64,000 bases of DNA from Pseudomonas caspiana (GTDB lineage Bacteria > Pseudomonadota > Gammaproteobacteria > Pseudomonadales > Pseudomonadaceae). The translations under genes and the position numbers were made by a program. This document shows, piece after piece, positions 62,377-64,000 of this stretch. Position 1 is the first letter of the stretch. Every line of letters begins with the position of its first letter. The notes under the pieces were generated by a model. That model made no database searches, was not told the DNA's origin, and saw only the letters and a program-made list of their open reading frames with translations. The stretch lies in NCBI RefSeq assembly GCF_002158995.1, contig NZ_LOHF01000013.1, forward strand, positions 89,553-153,552. The letters run 5' to 3'.

Positions 62377-63966
62377 ATGCGTCTTGCTGCGATACCGTTT
62401 TTGTTAGCTCCCCTGTTGTTCCCGGTAATGGCCAGTGCCGCGACGGCCTTGAGCGTCTGCACTGAAGCCAGCCCTGAAGGCTTTGACGTGGTGCAGTACA
62501 ACTCGCTGACCACCACTAATGCCTCCGCCGATGTGCTGATGAACCGGCTGGTGGATTTCGACGCGCAGAGCGGCAAGCTGGTGCCAAGCCTGGCGCAAAG
62601 CTGGACAGTGTCGCCTGACGGCCTGACCTACGACTTCAAGCTGCGCAAGGGCGTGAAGTTTCACCACACCGACTATTTCACGCCGAGCCGCGAGTTGAAT
62701 GCGGATGACGTGGTGTTCAGCTTCCAGCGCATGCTTGACCCGCAGAATCCGTGGCACAAGGTCGCTCAGAGCGGCTTCCCTCATGCTCAATCGATGCAGT
62801 TGCCTGCGCTGATCAAGAAGATCGATGCACCGGATCCGCTGACTGTGCGCTTTACCCTGGACCACCCGGACTCGACGTTCCTGGCGACGCTGAGCATGGG
62901 TTTTACCTCGATCTACTCGGCCGAGTACACCGCGCAACTGCTTAAAGCGGGCACTCCGGAGAAGCTCAACAGCCAGCCGATTGGTACCGGGCCGTTCGTG
63001 TTCGAACGTTTCCAGAAAGACGCCGTGGTGCGTTACGAAGCCAACGCGGATTACTTCGCGGGCAAGCCGGGCGTCGACAAACTGATCTACGCCATCACCC
63101 CGGACGCCAACGTGCGTTTGCAGCGCATTCGTCGCGACGAGTGCCAGATCACCCTTTCACCGAAGCCGCTGGATATCCAGGAAGCCGCTAAAGACCCGAA
63201 CCTGAAAGTGGAAAAAACCGAAGCATTCATGACTGCGTTTCTGGCGATCAACAGTCAGCACCCTCCGTTCGACAAAGCTGAAGTGCGGCAAGCGGTCAAT
63301 CTGGCGTTCGACAAGGATAGCTACCTGAAAGCGGTATTCGAAGGCACCGCCGAAGCTGCCAACGGCCCCTACCCCCCAAACACTTGGAGCTACGCGAAAG
63401 ATCTGCCCGGTTACAAGCAGGACATCGCCAAAGCCAAAGCGCTGCTGGCCAAGGCCGGCGTGAAGGATGGTTTCAAAACCACTATCTGGACGCGCCCGAC
63501 CGGTAGCCTGCTCAACCCGAATCCGAACCTGGGCGCGCAGTTGCTGCAAGCGGACCTGGCTAAAGTCGGCATCACCGCTGAAATCAAAGTCATCGAGTGG
63601 GGTGAGTTGATCCGTCGCGCCAAGGCTGGCGAGCATGACCTGTTGTTCATGGGGTGGGCTGGCGACAACGGCGACCCGGATAACTTCCTGACCCCGCAGT
63701 TCTCCTGCGCGGCCGTGAAGTCCGGTACCAACTTCGCCCGCTACTGTGACGCCACGCTGGACAAGCTGATTAGCGACGGCAAAACCACCAGTGATCAGGC
63801 TGCGCGCAGCAAGCTGTATCACCAGGCCCAGCAGCAGATCCAGCAACAGGCACTCTGGTTGCCACTGGCACACCCAACCGCAGCCGTCCTCACCCGCAAA
63901 GATGTCAGCGGTTATCAGGTCAGCCCGTTTGGTCGCCAGGACTTCTTCAAGGTGCAGGTTAAATAA
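62377..63966 (+). CDS. Dipeptide/oligopeptide ABC transporter substrate-binding protein
   Basis: A family 5 periplasmic binding protein of 529 residues with a signal peptide (about 1-22, PVMASA). Family segments include RLVDFDAQSGKLVPSLAQSW, LRKGVKFH, GTGPFVFERF and FMGWAGDNGDPDNFL. AGGA precedes the ATG. DppA-like; a run of similar binding proteins and dppBCDF follow in other pseudomonads (PA5317, from memory), but the next gene here lies outside the window. Confidence 0.92.
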   Translation: MRLAAIPFLLAPLLFPVMASAATALSVCTEASPEGFDVVQYNSLTTTNASADVLMNRLVDFDAQSGKLVPSLAQSWTVSPDGLTYDFKLRKGVKFHHTDYFTPSRELNADDVVFSFQRMLDPQNPWHKVAQSGFPHAQSMQLPALIKKIDAPDPLTVRFTLDHPDSTFLATLSMGFTSIYSAEYTAQLLKAGTPEKLNSQPIGTGPFVFERFQKDAVVRYEANADYFAGKPGVDKLIYAITPDANVRLQRIRRDECQITLSPKPLDIQEAAKDPNLKVEKTEAFMTAFLAINSQHPPFDKAEVRQAVNLAFDKDSYLKAVFEGTAEAANGPYPPNTWSYAKDLPGYKQDIAKAKALLAKAGVKDGFKTTIWTRPTGSLLNPNPNLGAQLLQADLAKVGITAEIKVIEWGELIRRAKAGEHDLLFMGWAGDNGDPDNFLTPQFSCAAVKSGTNFARYCDATLDKLISDGKTTSDQAARSKLYHQAQQQIQQQALWLPLAHPTAAVLTRKDVSGYQVSPFGRQDFFKVQVK

Positions 63967-64000
63967 CCGCAACACGTGATTTGAAATGGAATACGCCCCC

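Overview
The window is a 64 kb piece of a Pseudomonas chromosome that spans the replication origin. The evidence is the order rpmH - oriC - dnaA - dnaN - recF - gyrB, the Pseudomonas-type parS sites, proteins that read as Pseudomonas orthologues throughout, and four families of Pseudomonas-type REP repeats. The gene content and repeats fit the P. fluorescens / P. syringae side of the genus better than P. aeruginosa. I cannot name the species. No rRNA, tRNA, CRISPR array, prophage or insertion sequence was seen, and no coding gene looks broken.

Layout. 1-2.2 kb: 3' part of a TonB-dependent siderophore receptor. 2.2-6.1 kb (minus strand): rpmH-rnpA-yidD-yidC and mnmE (ribosome, RNase P, membrane insertion, tRNA modification). 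6.1-6.7 kb: oriC with five perfect DnaA boxes and an AT-rich stretch. 6.7-12.9 kb (plus): dnaA-dnaN-recF-gyrB, with two parS sites inside recF. 13-15 kb: an accessory divergent pair, an AraC-type regulator and an exported alpha/beta hydrolase, followed by a third parS. 15.3-19.7 kb (minus): glyQ-glyS-gmhB-acyltransferase. 19.8-21.3 kb: tag and an LpxL-type acyltransferase. 21.4-26 kb (minus): def-fmt-rsmB-trkA (translation start and K+ uptake). 26-32 kb: LysM protein, dprA, tsaC, qor, hemF, aroE. 32-37.5 kb: a choline-sulfate module (betC, a choline-type binding protein, a SulP transporter, a LysR regulator). 37.6-42.5 kb: a DOPA-dioxygenase-like protein, an RcnB-like protein, trpBA with divergent trpI, a DUF883 protein and dodecin. 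42.6-47.5 kb: stress and hypothetical genes, including two DUF1161 paralogues, OsmC, a luciferase-like oxidoreductase and a lipoprotein metallopeptidase. 47.6-61.6 kb: cytochrome c5, pauR, the D-alanine operon dadA-ridA-dadX with divergent lrp, then a polyamine/amine block (pauB-like oxidase, MocR regulator, phospholipase-D-type enzyme, MFS carrier, kauB, cupin). 61.6-64 kb: rpmB-rpmG and a dipeptide-type binding protein.

Functionally this is mostly housekeeping (replication, segregation, translation, cofactor and amino-acid synthesis) with nutrient-scavenging modules for siderophore, choline sulfate, D-alanine and polyamines. From memory of P. aeruginosa PAO1, genes up to about 47.5 kb match the PA0001-PA0048 side of its origin, while 47.6-64 kb matches PA5300-PA5317. 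A rearrangement junction therefore lies near 47.5 kb.

The least expected signals are not genes. Perfect DnaA boxes outside oriC are strongly over-represented and confined to the first 35 kb. Sixteen REP doublets of four families are absent from the first 21 kb, and several sit inside operons. Two convergent gene pairs end on one shared palindromic stop tetranucleotide. I did not find a clear new multi-gene system.
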